Shown: positions 16,549 through 24,793 of the stretch, in pieces | Layout: every line of letters starts with the position of its first letter | Position numbering within the stretch: position 1 is the first letter of the stretch | NCBI RefSeq assembly: GCF_905397275.1 | Contig: NZ_CAJPUY010000032.1 | Location: 1 to 55,074 of the forward strand | Length of the DNA: 55,074 nucleotides | Direction: 5' to 3' | From: Cupriavidus yeoncheonensis | Lineage (GTDB): Bacteria; Pseudomonadota; Gammaproteobacteria; Burkholderiales; Burkholderiaceae | Position numbers and translations under genes: made by a program | The notes under the pieces: model-generated | What the model was told of the DNA's origin: nothing | What the model saw: only the letters and a program-made list of their open reading frames with translations | Databases searched by the model: none

Positions 16549-17316
16549 TCAGGCGCGCGCTGCCAGGAACCGGCGCAGGATGCCGTCCGAATAGTGGCTG
16601 GCCACGTCCTTCAGGAATGCCGGAAAATCCACATGGGCACTGTCGTCCGCGCGGTCCGAGATCGTCCGCATGACCGCGTACCGCACGCCGTATTCATGGC
16701 AGACCTGTGCCACGGCGGCGCCTTCCATCTCCACGGCCAGCAGGTCGGGCAGGCATTCGCGCAGCCCGGCGACAGCGGTGGCCGCGTTGATGAACTGGTC
16801 GCCGCTGGCAATCAATCCCAGCTTCAGGGCGGGCGTGCCGATGCCGAAGCGCTCGCGCACGGCGGGCGGCACCTCGGTGGGCAGGTCTTCGCGCAGGAAG
16901 CCGTCCGCTGCGGCGCGCAGGGCTTCGGTCAGGTCCGGATCGGCGGGAAAGCGCGAACGGTCCAGCAGCGGTACTTCATGGCGCGGGAACAGCGGGCGGG
17001 CATCCAGGTCGTGCTGCATGGTCTCGCTGGCGATGACGATGTCGCCGACCCGCACGCCGTCGCCCACGCCGCCGGCCAGGCCGGTGAAGACGATCTCCTC
17101 CACGCCGAACTCGCGGACCAGGGTCGCCGTGGTGGCCGCCGCCGCGACCTTGCCAACGCGTGCCAGTACCAGCACGCAGGCCTGCCCGTGCAGGTGGCCG
17201 ACGTGGTAGTCACGCATGCCGATCCGGTGGATGGTCGCGCGCGCGTCTTCATGGCGCATGGCCGCGACCAGGCTGTCGACTTCATCATGCAGCGCGGCGA
17301 GGATGCCGAGGGTCAT
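16549..17316 (-). CDS. mtnN: 5'-methylthioadenosine/S-adenosylhomocysteine nucleosidase family protein
   Basis: A 255-residue purine-nucleosidase-fold enzyme, slightly longer than the E. coli enzyme. It starts TLGILAALHDEVDSL, carries GLAGGVGDGVRVGDIVIA and the catalytic region VEMEGAAVAQV with Glu, and ends with ISDRADD, which holds the catalytic aspartate. The family hydrolyses MTA and SAH to adenine and the thioribose sugar. The core motifs are complete. It is transcribed away from the DUF2157 operon. A related nucleosidase specificity cannot be excluded. Confidence 0.88.
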   Translation of the reverse strand: MTLGILAALHDEVDSLVAAMRHEDARATIHRIGMRDYHVGHLHGQACVLVLARVGKVAAAATTATLVREFGVEEIVFTGLAGGVGDGVRVGDIVIASETMQHDLDARPLFPRHEVPLLDRSRFPADPDLTEALRAAADGFLREDLPTEVPPAVRERFGIGTPALKLGLIASGDQFINAATAVAGLRECLPDLLAVEMEGAAVAQVCHEYGVRYAVMRTISDRADDSAHVDFPAFLKDVASHYSDGILRRFLAARA

Positions 17317-17450
17317 TGGGGGCGTGTCCGGAATGAAAGGCCAAAGGATACCGGCGCGCGCTGCCCGGGCATAGGCCGCCTTGACCCGTCCACGTGCGGC
17401 GCCCGCGGCGCTTTGCTAGAGTGGTTCCATTCCGACTCCGGGACACGCGC

Positions 17451-18479
17451 ATGACCATCACATCGACGCCGGCGACCGGCGAGCGCCGCGCCATCCGCCA
17501 GGCCCTGGCCGACTGGGGCGCAGAAGGGCGGCTGGCGGCAGCCAGCGTGGCGCGGCCGTGGGCGCGCACGGAGCCCGTGGCGGCCGACTGGCGCCGCTGG
17601 CTGGACCACGGACTGCTTGCGCTGGGTACGGTGCTGCTGTGCGCCGGCGTGATCGTTTTCTTCGCCTTCAACTGGCAGGACCTGCACAAGTTCGCGAAAT
17701 TCGCGGTGCTGGCCGCGGCCATCAGCCTGCTCGCCGGGTTTGCGCTGTTCCGGCCGCCCGCCGACATGGGTGGCCGCGCGGCGCTGGGCGGCGCGCAGGT
17801 CCTGGCCGGCGTACTGCTGGCCGTGATCGGGCAGACCTACCAGACCGGGGCCGATGCCTGGCAACTGTTCGCGCTGTGGACGATGCTGGCCGTGCCATGG
17901 GCGCTTGCCGCGCGCGCGGCGCCGCACTGGTGGCTGGTGATCGTGATCGGCAACGTCGCGCTGCTGCGCTATTTCAGCGTGCGCCTGGGCGTCGGCGGCA
18001 TGTTCGAACTGCTGTTCGATGCCCGTCATGCGCGTACCACCACCTTGCTGTTGCTGGGCGCGGTGATGCTGCAGCTGGCGCTATGGGCGTGGCTCTGCGC
18101 GCGAGCAGCCGCGCTGGGCTTCCGCGGGCAGACCGGGGCGCGCATCCTGGCTGCGCTGGCCTGCTTTCATGCGGGTTTCGCGGGCCTTTCCGCATTGTTC
18201 GACAACCACCCCGACCTGTCGGTCTTCGGGCTGGCGGCCGTTGCGCTGTTGGCGCTGGGCTGGTGGTTCCGGCAGCGCGCCTTCGACATCGTGGTGCTCA
18301 GCCTGGCGAGCCTGACCGGCATTGTGCTGGTCGTTGCCGCGGTCGGCCGGCTGCTGCTCGAAGGCAAGGCCGATTTCGGGGCCTTCCTGCTGCTGGGCCT
18401 GATTACCGTTGGCATGGCCGCCGGCGCGGCCGCGTGGCTGATGCGCGCCTACCGCGCGCAAACCGTGGAACTGTCATGA
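17451..18479 (+). CDS. DUF2157 membrane protein
   Basis: A 342-residue polytopic membrane protein with about eight to ten hydrophobic segments after an 60-residue soluble N-terminus (RQALADWGAEGRL...). The N-terminal part resembles DUF2157. The ATG at 17451 is chosen over an upstream in-frame ATG because the family N-terminus starts there. Its stop overlaps the next start (ATGA at 18476). DUF2157, DUF4401 and GDYXXLXY genes are commonly found together, so the three products probably form one complex in the inner membrane. The function is unknown. Confidence 0.8.
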   Translation: MTITSTPATGERRAIRQALADWGAEGRLAAASVARPWARTEPVAADWRRWLDHGLLALGTVLLCAGVIVFFAFNWQDLHKFAKFAVLAAAISLLAGFALFRPPADMGGRAALGGAQVLAGVLLAVIGQTYQTGADAWQLFALWTMLAVPWALAARAAPHWWLVIVIGNVALLRYFSVRLGVGGMFELLFDARHARTTTLLLLGAVMLQLALWAWLCARAAALGFRGQTGARILAALACFHAGFAGLSALFDNHPDLSVFGLAAVALLALGWWFRQRAFDIVVLSLASLTGIVLVVAAVGRLLLEGKADFGAFLLLGLITVGMAAGAAAWLMRAYRAQTVELS

Positions 18480-19612
18480 CCCAGGCCATCCAGACCGAAC
18501 AGGCACTGTGGCGCGAGCTGGCCGCGCGTGGCGAGGTGCAGGGCGAACCCATCGCACGCGTGCGCACGCCCTGGGCGGTGCGTGCCCTGATGGGCGCGGC
18601 CGGATGGCTGGGCGCGCTGTTCTTCCAGATGTTCTTCCTTGGCGCGGTGTTCGTCGCCGTGCGCGAGAACGCCGGCGCGATTGCGGTGACGGGCCTTGCG
18701 ATGATCGTCCTCGCGGCCGTGCTTTACCGGCGCGGCGGCGCGGGTATCGGCGCCGGTATTGCGCTCGGGCAGTTCGCGCTGGCCGTGAGCCTGAGTGGCC
18801 AGGGCATGGTGGTCTACGGCGTCGCGGAATGGCTCGGCGGCGGGCGGCCGATCGAGACGGCCGCCTTCTGGATCTGCCTGGCCGTGTTCGAGGCGGCGCT
18901 GTATGCGCTGGTGCAGAACCGGCTGCACCGCTTCCTTGCCGCGCTGGGCGTGTGGATCGGGCTGGCGGTCGCCGTGCACATCGCGCTGACGGCTTCGGAG
19001 CGCCACACGTGGCTGGTCGTTCCGTGGTCGCTGGGCTGGCTGGCGCCGGCCGCGTGCCCGCTCGCGGCGTGGTTCACGACCGCCGAGGAGCGTCTGTGCG
19101 CCGCTGGCCGGCATGGCGGGTTCGAGCCCGCGATGGACGCCACGCTGCTGTTCGCGCTGGGCGCGGCGCTGGTGGTGACGGGCGCCAGCCATCCGCTGGC
19201 CTGGCTCCAGCTCCAGGAATCGGTACCGCTGTTTGCCAGGGCGCGCTGGCTGCCGGGCTTGCTGGTCGGCGTGGTGCTGGTCGGCTTTGCGCTGCTGGAG
19301 TGCCGGCGCCTCGCGCTGTCCCTTCCGACCGTCGTCGCCGTGCTGGTCGGGACGGCGGCATTCAGTGTCCTGATGGCCGCCGCGCCCGCCGTGGGGGCCG
19401 GCGCGCTGGCGCTCGGACTGGCGCTGCGGCGCGCTTCGCTGCCGTGGCTCGGGCTTGGCATCGCCGCCATCGCCATCGGCTTCATCTGGTACTACAGCTC
19501 GCTGCACTGGACGCTGCTGGCCAAGTCCATCACGCTGGCTGCGGCCGGCGTCATCCTGATCGCGTTACGTCAGTGCCTGGTACATGCCGTGCCCGCAAAG
19601 GAGGTCGCATGA
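18476..19612 (+). CDS. DUF4401 membrane protein
   Basis: A 378-residue protein with about ten hydrophobic segments (for example LFFQMFFLGAVFVAV and TWLVVPWSLGWLAPAAC). The N-terminus (TEQALWRELAARGEV) is soluble. Layout and partner genes fit DUF4401. Both ends overlap neighbours by the ATGA arrangement, so all three proteins of the operon are translationally coupled and probably made in fixed proportion. No catalytic motif is visible. Confidence 0.8.
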   Translation: MTQAIQTEQALWRELAARGEVQGEPIARVRTPWAVRALMGAAGWLGALFFQMFFLGAVFVAVRENAGAIAVTGLAMIVLAAVLYRRGGAGIGAGIALGQFALAVSLSGQGMVVYGVAEWLGGGRPIETAAFWICLAVFEAALYALVQNRLHRFLAALGVWIGLAVAVHIALTASERHTWLVVPWSLGWLAPAACPLAAWFTTAEERLCAAGRHGGFEPAMDATLLFALGAALVVTGASHPLAWLQLQESVPLFARARWLPGLLVGVVLVGFALLECRRLALSLPTVVAVLVGTAAFSVLMAAAPAVGAGALALGLALRRASLPWLGLGIAAIAIGFIWYYSSLHWTLLAKSITLAAAGVILIALRQCLVHAVPAKEVA

Positions 19613-20103
19613 AGCGCTGGATCATGGTTGCCTGGGCACTGACGCTGGCCCTGGCCGCGGTGGGCATCGCGGGCAAGGAGAGACTGCTGGCGCGCGGCGA
19701 CACCGTCTATCTCCGCCTGGCGCCGGTCGACCCGCGCTCGCTGATGCAGGGCGACTACATGGCCCTGAACTTCGCCATCGGCGCCGCCATTGGCGCCGCG
19801 CGGCAGCCCGAGCGGCAGCGGCGCGATGGCGTCGCCGTCATCCGGCTCGACGCGAACCGGGAGGCTTCATTCGTCCGCCTGCATGGTGATGAGCCGCTGG
19901 CGTCCGGCGAACGGCTGCTGCGCTTCCAGACGGTCGAAGCACGGTGGGGCGGCACGCAGGTGCAGGTTTCGACCGATGCGTATTTCTTCCAGGAAGGGCA
20001 GGGCGGGCGCTTTGAGAAGGCGCGCTATGGGGAGTTCCGGGTGGATGGGAGCGGGCAGGCGTTGCTGGTGGGGTTGAGGGGCGAGGGGATGGAGGCGTTG
20101 TAG
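19609..20103 (+). CDS. GDYXXLXY family protein
   Basis: A 164-residue protein with one N-terminal membrane anchor (MVAWALTLALAAVGIAG) and a periplasmic domain. It contains the naming motif as QGDYMALNF near residue 46, preceded by VYLRLAPVDPRSLM. It is the third gene of the operon and its ATG overlaps the DUF4401 stop; an AAGGAGG site lies 4 bp before it. The motif and context make the family assignment firm, but no biochemical function is known. Confidence 0.85.
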   Translation: MKRWIMVAWALTLALAAVGIAGKERLLARGDTVYLRLAPVDPRSLMQGDYMALNFAIGAAIGAARQPERQRRDGVAVIRLDANREASFVRLHGDEPLASGERLLRFQTVEARWGGTQVQVSTDAYFFQEGQGGRFEKARYGEFRVDGSGQALLVGLRGEGMEAL

Positions 20104-20374
20104 GCCCTCAGGCGTACAACCTCCAGCATATGGTCACCCCAATCAGGAGCCGTGCGCACTTCTGATGGCGACAAGCACGACACTGCTGTACACCCCTGCC
20201 TGCGGAAGCGAGGCTATCCGGCGCCAGACGTTCGTGCATTGCTACGGGCAATCTCTCGCCGGCGCGCACGTACGCCGCGCACAGCAGGGTTACTGCCTGA
20301 TCCAGGGTGGACCAGGCAAGGCAGATCAGGCTTAAATATTGAAGACGTTCTATCTTGGTCTTGGCAGTGGCTCG

Positions 20375-21187
20375 TCAAGGGTTGCCCGCTGAAATAGGAG
20401 CTGCTCGAGACAATTCATACGCGATGGTACGAATGATCCCTCCGCTGTCCGCAACTTCGCAGAGCACCTGCGTCGACAAGGTCTTCAGCCCGAACGGCGG
20501 CTCTGTCACCACAACGCCGCTAGGACTCGCGTCCCATAGTCGGAGGGCGGCGCCGATCGGCTTGTCGAGATTCGGGGGGAAGCCGGCCGTCAGAGGCAAG
20601 TACTCGGTCAGAATCAGGATCCTGTATGGCGTCAGGCGGGCCAGCACGTCGGCAATGCGTGCGTTGTCCAAATGACCCAGCACCTGCCGCAGGAAAACGA
20701 CGTCGCCTTCCGGCAGGGGCTCACTTGTGATGTCCAGGCACCGGAAGTCCACATCAAGCGCGGAGAATCTGGTGCGGTTCAACTGAATGACTGCCTCCAC
20801 CACGTCGCAGGCAACATAGCGAGCGCATGCCGGGCGGATACGGTTGCCGACATTGAAATCGCCGCAGCCGAGGTCAACCACGTCCGGCCGGCCAGGCAAC
20901 GAGCCGAGGTAGGCCGTTACGGCTTCGACATAGGTGTCGACCATTGTCGGGTCGTGCGAAGTGCGCCCGCTGTAAGGTTTGGAGCAGTCTTCCGCCACGC
21001 CCCAGGCCCTGGTTTCGTAGACGTGGGAAAAGACCTCACCCGGCGTCTTTCCTTGATACAGCGCATCATCCCGGCGGATCGCGCGGCCGTGGTGGTATTT
21101 CAGCAGCCACGCCGGCACGTATGGCTTTAGCCAGGATTTCAACCGTGGCGTCAGCACGGTATGCAAAGGCTTGGTAGCGCTAGTCAC
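20375..21187 (-). CDS. Class I SAM-dependent methyltransferase
   Basis: A 270-residue protein with the SAM-binding motif VVDLGCGDFNVGN at about residues 105-117, an acidic motif II (ARYVACDVVE) and LDITSEPLPEGDVVFLRQVLGHL as motif post-I/III. The frame opens to an ATG at 21292. I prefer the GTG at 21187, which has GGAGG five bases upstream. It faces the carrier-protein operon across a 402-bp gap. A tailoring role in that pathway is inference. The G+C content is visibly below that of the flanking chromosome. Confidence 0.78.
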   Translation of the reverse strand: MTSATKPLHTVLTPRLKSWLKPYVPAWLLKYHHGRAIRRDDALYQGKTPGEVFSHVYETRAWGVAEDCSKPYSGRTSHDPTMVDTYVEAVTAYLGSLPGRPDVVDLGCGDFNVGNRIRPACARYVACDVVEAVIQLNRTRFSALDVDFRCLDITSEPLPEGDVVFLRQVLGHLDNARIADVLARLTPYRILILTEYLPLTAGFPPNLDKPIGAALRLWDASPSGVVVTEPPFGLKTLSTQVLCEVADSGGIIRTIAYELSRAAPISAGNP

Positions 21188-21589
21188 GTGAACCTCCTGC
21201 CTGCGGGCGAGATGGGGGAAGTCAGGATCGGGCGGATTGTGGGCCTTTAATTTATCGGGCATGCAAGCCGTACAACGTCTGCTTGCCCACATTCGGAGGA
21301 TTATTGTTCATGGCTTACGCGGAGCGGAGCGGGCTGGCGGAATGCGAAGGCCGGTTCGCGGAACGACGCACCCAACGGAACGCGACCTTCAGTCGCGTGG
21401 TGGGCTGGCGGAAGGTCGTTACGCTTTGCATTTTCGGTAGATAAGGGCTTCTCGTGCTCTGGCGGCCACACTCGCGGCGCCGTTTCCTATCCAGAATCCA
21501 TCTCGTACGTACGCAAGCGAACGGAGAGGCGCGGGCGGGCGTGGCCAAGTGTTGGAATCCCCCAGACGGGTGAAACCGGAGGCCTTCAC
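21188..21589. other. Intergenic region of the carrier-protein island
   Basis: This 402-bp gap separates two divergent transcription units, so both promoters should lie here. AT-rich TTTAATTTATC is at 21246-21256 and a short open frame with a good ribosome site is at 21310-21444. GGAGG lies before the carrier-protein ATG. I found no confident -35/-10 pair and no hairpin with a U tract. Confidence 0.5.
21310..21444 (+). CDS. Possible 44-residue small protein
   Basis: An open frame MAYAERSGLAE...CIFGR with GGAGGA nine bases before the ATG. It is Arg-rich (nine Arg) and has no recognisable domain. It lies upstream of the carrier-protein gene and could be a leader peptide or chance. Only the ribosome site supports it. 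Confidence 0.25.
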   Translation: MAYAERSGLAECEGRFAERRTQRNATFSRVVGWRKVVTLCIFGR

Positions 21590-21841
21590 ATGAAAACTAC
21601 GATCCGCGAGATCCTGTCAGAAGTGGCTCGGCTAGACGTTTCAGTTGACTCACTGGATGACGACGCCGACCTCTACGAGGCAGGGCTGACTTCTGTCGCC
21701 ACCGTTCACATGATGCTCGCCATCGAAAATGCGCTCGGGGTGGAAATGCCGGACAACATGATCCAACGCGAGTTGTTCCGCAGCATCAACTCGCTGGCCG
21801 CCGCAGCCGAGACGCTACGGCAGCCGAGGGAGGCAGCATGA
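21590..21841 (+). CDS. Acyl/aminoacyl carrier protein
   Basis: An 83-residue carrier protein. The phosphopantetheine attachment serine is Ser35 in LYEAGLTSVATVHMM, and helix II/III residues follow the acyl-carrier-protein pattern. A GGAGG site precedes the ATG. Its stop overlaps the next start (ATGA). With a seryl-tRNA-synthetase-like ligase two genes downstream, it is most likely charged with an amino acid rather than a fatty acid; that is known for homologous ligase/carrier pairs and inferred here. Confidence 0.9.
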   Translation: MKTTIREILSEVARLDVSVDSLDDDADLYEAGLTSVATVHMMLAIENALGVEMPDNMIQRELFRSINSLAAAAETLRQPREAA

Positions 21842-23043
21842 GACACGGTCTTGCCAGCGTGGGCCTTGGCGCCGCGCCTCCGAACATTCCAGATGCCACT
21901 GCCATGATTGCAACAGCCCAGGCCACCGCAGAGGAGGCGGCTCGCCACGCCGACGAGGTCGACCGCGCGGCGGTATTTCCGCACCGGGCATTCGACCTGC
22001 TGCGCAGCCAGCGGCTGTTGGGCGCGATGATTCCTGTTGCGTATGGAGGAGACGGGGCCTCACTCGAGACCGTCGCTGCAATTTGCCGCACGCTGGGAGC
22101 AGGCTGTGCATCGACAGGCATGATCTACGCCATGCACCAGATGCAGGTGGCTTGCCTGGTAAACCATGCGACTGGCAGCGCGTGGCATGAAGCCATGCTG
22201 CGTCGGATCGCGGGAGAGCAACTGCTGCTGGCTTCGGCGACGTCCGAGGAAAGCATCGGTGGCGCGCTGCGAACCAGCGGGTGTGCCGTCAATCTGGAAG
22301 ACGGCATCCTTCACCTGCTGAAGATGGCACCGACGATTTCCTACGGCGCGCATGCGGACGGCATCCTTGTCACGGCGCGGCGGCACCCCGACGCAGCACC
22401 TTCGGACCAGGTTCTTGTGAGCGTGCTCAAGCCGGACTATACGCTCGAATGCGTATCGGACTGGGACACACTGGGCATGCGCGGCACATGCAGCAATGGT
22501 TTCCGTCTGGAGGTACGCGGCCGGGCCGAGCAGGTGCTGCCGGCACCGTTCAGCGACATTGCAGAGGCGACCATGGCGCCCGTGTCGCACATCCTTTGGG
22601 CCTCGGTGTGGACCGGCGTTGCCGCCGACGCAGTGCAGCGCGCCAAGACCCTGTTCCGCGGCCAGGCCCGCGAGCGTCCGGGCAGCTTGCCCCCATCCGC
22701 AGTGCGCGTGGCCGAAGCAGTGTCGATCCTGCACATGATGGAAGGGCGGGTGGAACTGGCGCTTGCCCATTACAGGCGTCGCCAGACGGAGCAAGGCGCC
22801 GGCATGCCGGGGGCTTTTGCACTGGCAGCCGAAATGAACAGTCTCAAGACGGGCGTATCCACGCTCGCGCTCGAGGCCGTTCAGATCGCCATGCTGGTGT
22901 GCGGTATGGCGGGCTACAAGCACGGGACGCCTTACAGCCTGGGGCGCCACCTGCGCGACCTGTGGTCCGCGCCGCTGATGATCAACAACGACCGCATTCT
23001 GACTAACACCGCCAACCTGTTGCTGGCGGATCGTTCATCCTGA
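21838..23043 (+). CDS. Acyl-CoA dehydrogenase-like flavoprotein
   Basis: A 401-residue protein of the acyl-CoA dehydrogenase fold. The N-terminal helical domain (HRAFDLLRSQRLLGAMIP, AAICRTLGAGCAST) is followed by the beta domain (LLASATSEES, then WDTLGMRGTCSNG) and the C-terminal helical bundle (AVQIAMLVCGMAGYKHGTPYS). The C-terminal segment SAPLMINNDRIL stands where true acyl-CoA dehydrogenases have the YEG catalytic glutamate, so the usual base is not evident. It probably oxidises a carrier-bound thioester, as prolyl-carrier oxidases do. It overlaps the carrier gene by 4 bp; the ligase gene starts 9 bp after its stop. Confidence 0.85.
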   Translation: MRHGLASVGLGAAPPNIPDATAMIATAQATAEEAARHADEVDRAAVFPHRAFDLLRSQRLLGAMIPVAYGGDGASLETVAAICRTLGAGCASTGMIYAMHQMQVACLVNHATGSAWHEAMLRRIAGEQLLLASATSEESIGGALRTSGCAVNLEDGILHLLKMAPTISYGAHADGILVTARRHPDAAPSDQVLVSVLKPDYTLECVSDWDTLGMRGTCSNGFRLEVRGRAEQVLPAPFSDIAEATMAPVSHILWASVWTGVAADAVQRAKTLFRGQARERPGSLPPSAVRVAEAVSILHMMEGRVELALAHYRRRQTEQGAGMPGAFALAAEMNSLKTGVSTLALEAVQIAMLVCGMAGYKHGTPYSLGRHLRDLWSAPLMINNDRILTNTANLLLADRSS

Positions 23044-23052
23044 GGAGTCAAT

Positions 23053-24045
23053 ATGGACATCGCAAGCGATTCGCTTGATGTCGGCGGGGGTGGCGCATCA
23101 CTTGGCCAAGGCAGTCCATCAGGGCACGCGGCACCCCCGGTCGCCCGGACTTTTCTGGATTCCCTGATAGATGCCGGCATCCTGATCCCCACTGGCGTGG
23201 ATGGCATCTATGGCCGCAGCAGGGTGTATGAAGCCATTGCCGAAGGCATGGACGCACTGATTACTGAAATCGGTGCCGACCAGCAGGCGGAGATGATGCG
23301 CTTTCCACCGACCACGCCACGCAATGACTTTGAGGATAGTGAATATCTCAAGTCTTTCCCCCAGCTGGCCGGGATCGTACACAGCTTCTGCGGCAATGAT
23401 CACGAACACTTCCGGCTGGTAGCCCGGCTCGAACGGGGCGAGGACTGGACCGATCAGTTGCGGCCCACTCGCGTGGTGCTCACGCCTGCGGCCTGCTATC
23501 CGGTCTATCCGGTGCTGGCACGGCGCGGGCCGCTGCCGCCGGAGGGGCGGGTGGTCGATGTGTTTTCATACTGTTTCCGCCATGAGCCTTCGATCGAGCC
23601 CACCCGCATGCAGATGTTCCGCATGCGCGAGTACGTGCGGCTGGGTACACCTGAACAAATCCTGGCTTTCCGGCAAATGTGGATCGAGCGTGGACAGAAG
23701 CTTGCTGATGACCTGGAAGTGCCGCATACCCTCGACCTTGCCAACGACCCGTTCTTCGGGCGCGGTGGCAAGCTGGTCGCGGACAATCAGCGCGATCTCA
23801 AGCTCAAGTTCGAGTTGCTGATCCCGGTGAACGACGGCGCGCCGCCAACGGCGTGCATGAGCTTCAATTACCACGTGGACCATTTTTCCACGGTCTGGCC
23901 CTTGCGCACGGCCGACGGCGAGAAGGCCCACACAGGTTGCGCGGCGTTCGGTATCGACCGGCTGACGCTGGCGCTCCTGCGCAACCATGGCCTGGATCTG
24001 TCGGGCTGGCCGCGTGGGGTGCGCGCATTGCTGGGCGGCATCTGA
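23053..24045 (+). CDS. Amino acid:[carrier protein] ligase (seryl-tRNA synthetase homologue)
   Basis: A 330-residue class II aminoacyl-tRNA-synthetase catalytic core without the tRNA-binding coiled-coil arm of SerRS. Motif 2 is seen as FRHEPSIEPTRMQMFRMREYV and motif 3 as GIDRLTLALLR. Zinc ligands appear to be Cys148 (PAACYPVYP), Glu193 (MREYV) and Cys296 (HTGCAAF). Their 45- and 148-residue spacing equals what I recall for the characterised Bradyrhizobium ligase. Such enzymes activate glycine or alanine and load it onto the phosphopantetheine of a partner carrier protein. The neighbouring carrier gene is the obvious partner. The residue specificity here is not known. Confidence 0.9.
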   Translation: MDIASDSLDVGGGGASLGQGSPSGHAAPPVARTFLDSLIDAGILIPTGVDGIYGRSRVYEAIAEGMDALITEIGADQQAEMMRFPPTTPRNDFEDSEYLKSFPQLAGIVHSFCGNDHEHFRLVARLERGEDWTDQLRPTRVVLTPAACYPVYPVLARRGPLPPEGRVVDVFSYCFRHEPSIEPTRMQMFRMREYVRLGTPEQILAFRQMWIERGQKLADDLEVPHTLDLANDPFFGRGGKLVADNQRDLKLKFELLIPVNDGAPPTACMSFNYHVDHFSTVWPLRTADGEKAHTGCAAFGIDRLTLALLRNHGLDLSGWPRGVRALLGGI

Positions 24046-24073
24046 ACAGCGTCCGGGCTTCCAAATGCGGGAT

Positions 24074-24099
24074 GGGAGGTGCTCATCGCCTCCCGTTTT
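24074..24099 (+). terminator. Terminator of the carrier-protein operon
   Basis: GGGAGG (24074-24079) pairs with CCTCCC (24089-24094) across a 9-nt loop and is followed by GTTTT. It lies 29 bp after the ligase stop and before the convergent acyltransferase gene. Confidence 0.65.
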
Positions 24100-24127
24100 C
24101 CCGGTCTGATTTGTGCTATCGCCTCTC

Positions 24128-24793
24128 TTATGCGGGGATCCTGCGCGCCGTCACTTGTTGCAGGCCCGACGTGATGAACTTGTTGTCCGCGCTGCTGGCT
24201 GACACCCCTGTATGGGAATCCACGATACAGTTCGCGCCAATCTTCACCCCCGGATAGATGGTGGCCCGGGTGCCAAGGAAACACCTTGCGCCGACCGCCG
24301 CATCGCCGTTGAGGATCACACCAGGCGAAAGCACCGAATAGTCACCCACGGACGCGCCGTGGGCCACGTTGCTCTGGACATTTACCAGCACGCCGTCGCC
24401 AAGGGTGGTGTTGCGGTTCACGATGCTGAAGGGGCAGATCACTGCGCTGCGCCCGACACGCGCAGTGCTGGAAACGAGGACCGAGCCATGTATGTAGGTG
24501 GGTACCTGGATGCCCCTTTCCGCCAGGCGCATGATCACGTTTTGCCGTGCCTCGACGGAGCCCAGGGCAACCACTACCACCTGGTTGGCAAGTGGCCTGT
24601 AGTCCCAGGTGGTGCCCAGGTTGGGCAGATCGATCCCGGCCGGCTGCCGGCCCTTGGCATCGTCGATGAATCCCGCAATGTTCGGCCCGCCGCCCAAGGA
24701 TTCCTCGTACAGGTACTCGAAGACTTCCAGGCCAAATCCTCCGGCGCCTGCAATCACCACTGACCGGGCCGAAGAAGCGTCAACTAAGGGCAT
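24128..24793 (-). CDS. NeuD/PglD-type acyltransferase (left-handed beta helix)
   Basis: A 221-residue sugar or amine O/N-acyltransferase of the NeuD family. The N-terminal nucleotide-like fold begins VVIAGAGGFGLEVFEYL and carries IAGFIDD. The second half is a run of hexapeptide repeats (SSTARVGRSAVICPFSIV, then DYSVLSPGVILNG, then RATIYPGVKIGANCIV). Such enzymes use acyl-CoA to modify UDP-sugars or sialic acids. AGGAGG precedes the ATG at 24793. It is convergent with the carrier-protein operon and may tailor its product. Confidence 0.85.
   Translation of the reverse strand: MPLVDASSARSVVIAGAGGFGLEVFEYLYEESLGGGPNIAGFIDDAKGRQPAGIDLPNLGTTWDYRPLANQVVVVALGSVEARQNVIMRLAERGIQVPTYIHGSVLVSSTARVGRSAVICPFSIVNRNTTLGDGVLVNVQSNVAHGASVGDYSVLSPGVILNGDAAVGARCFLGTRATIYPGVKIGANCIVDSHTGVSASSADNKFITSGLQQVTARRIPA

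Noticed and set aside
20104..20374. Possible gene between the GDYXXLXY gene and the methyltransferase
   Set aside because: An 81-codon frame (20152-20397) has no domain, no ribosome site and overlaps the methyltransferase end. The stretch is left as non-coding.
23053..24045. Seryl-tRNA synthetase (serS)
   Set aside because: The N-terminal tRNA-binding arm is absent, the protein is about 100 residues too short, and it pairs with a carrier protein.
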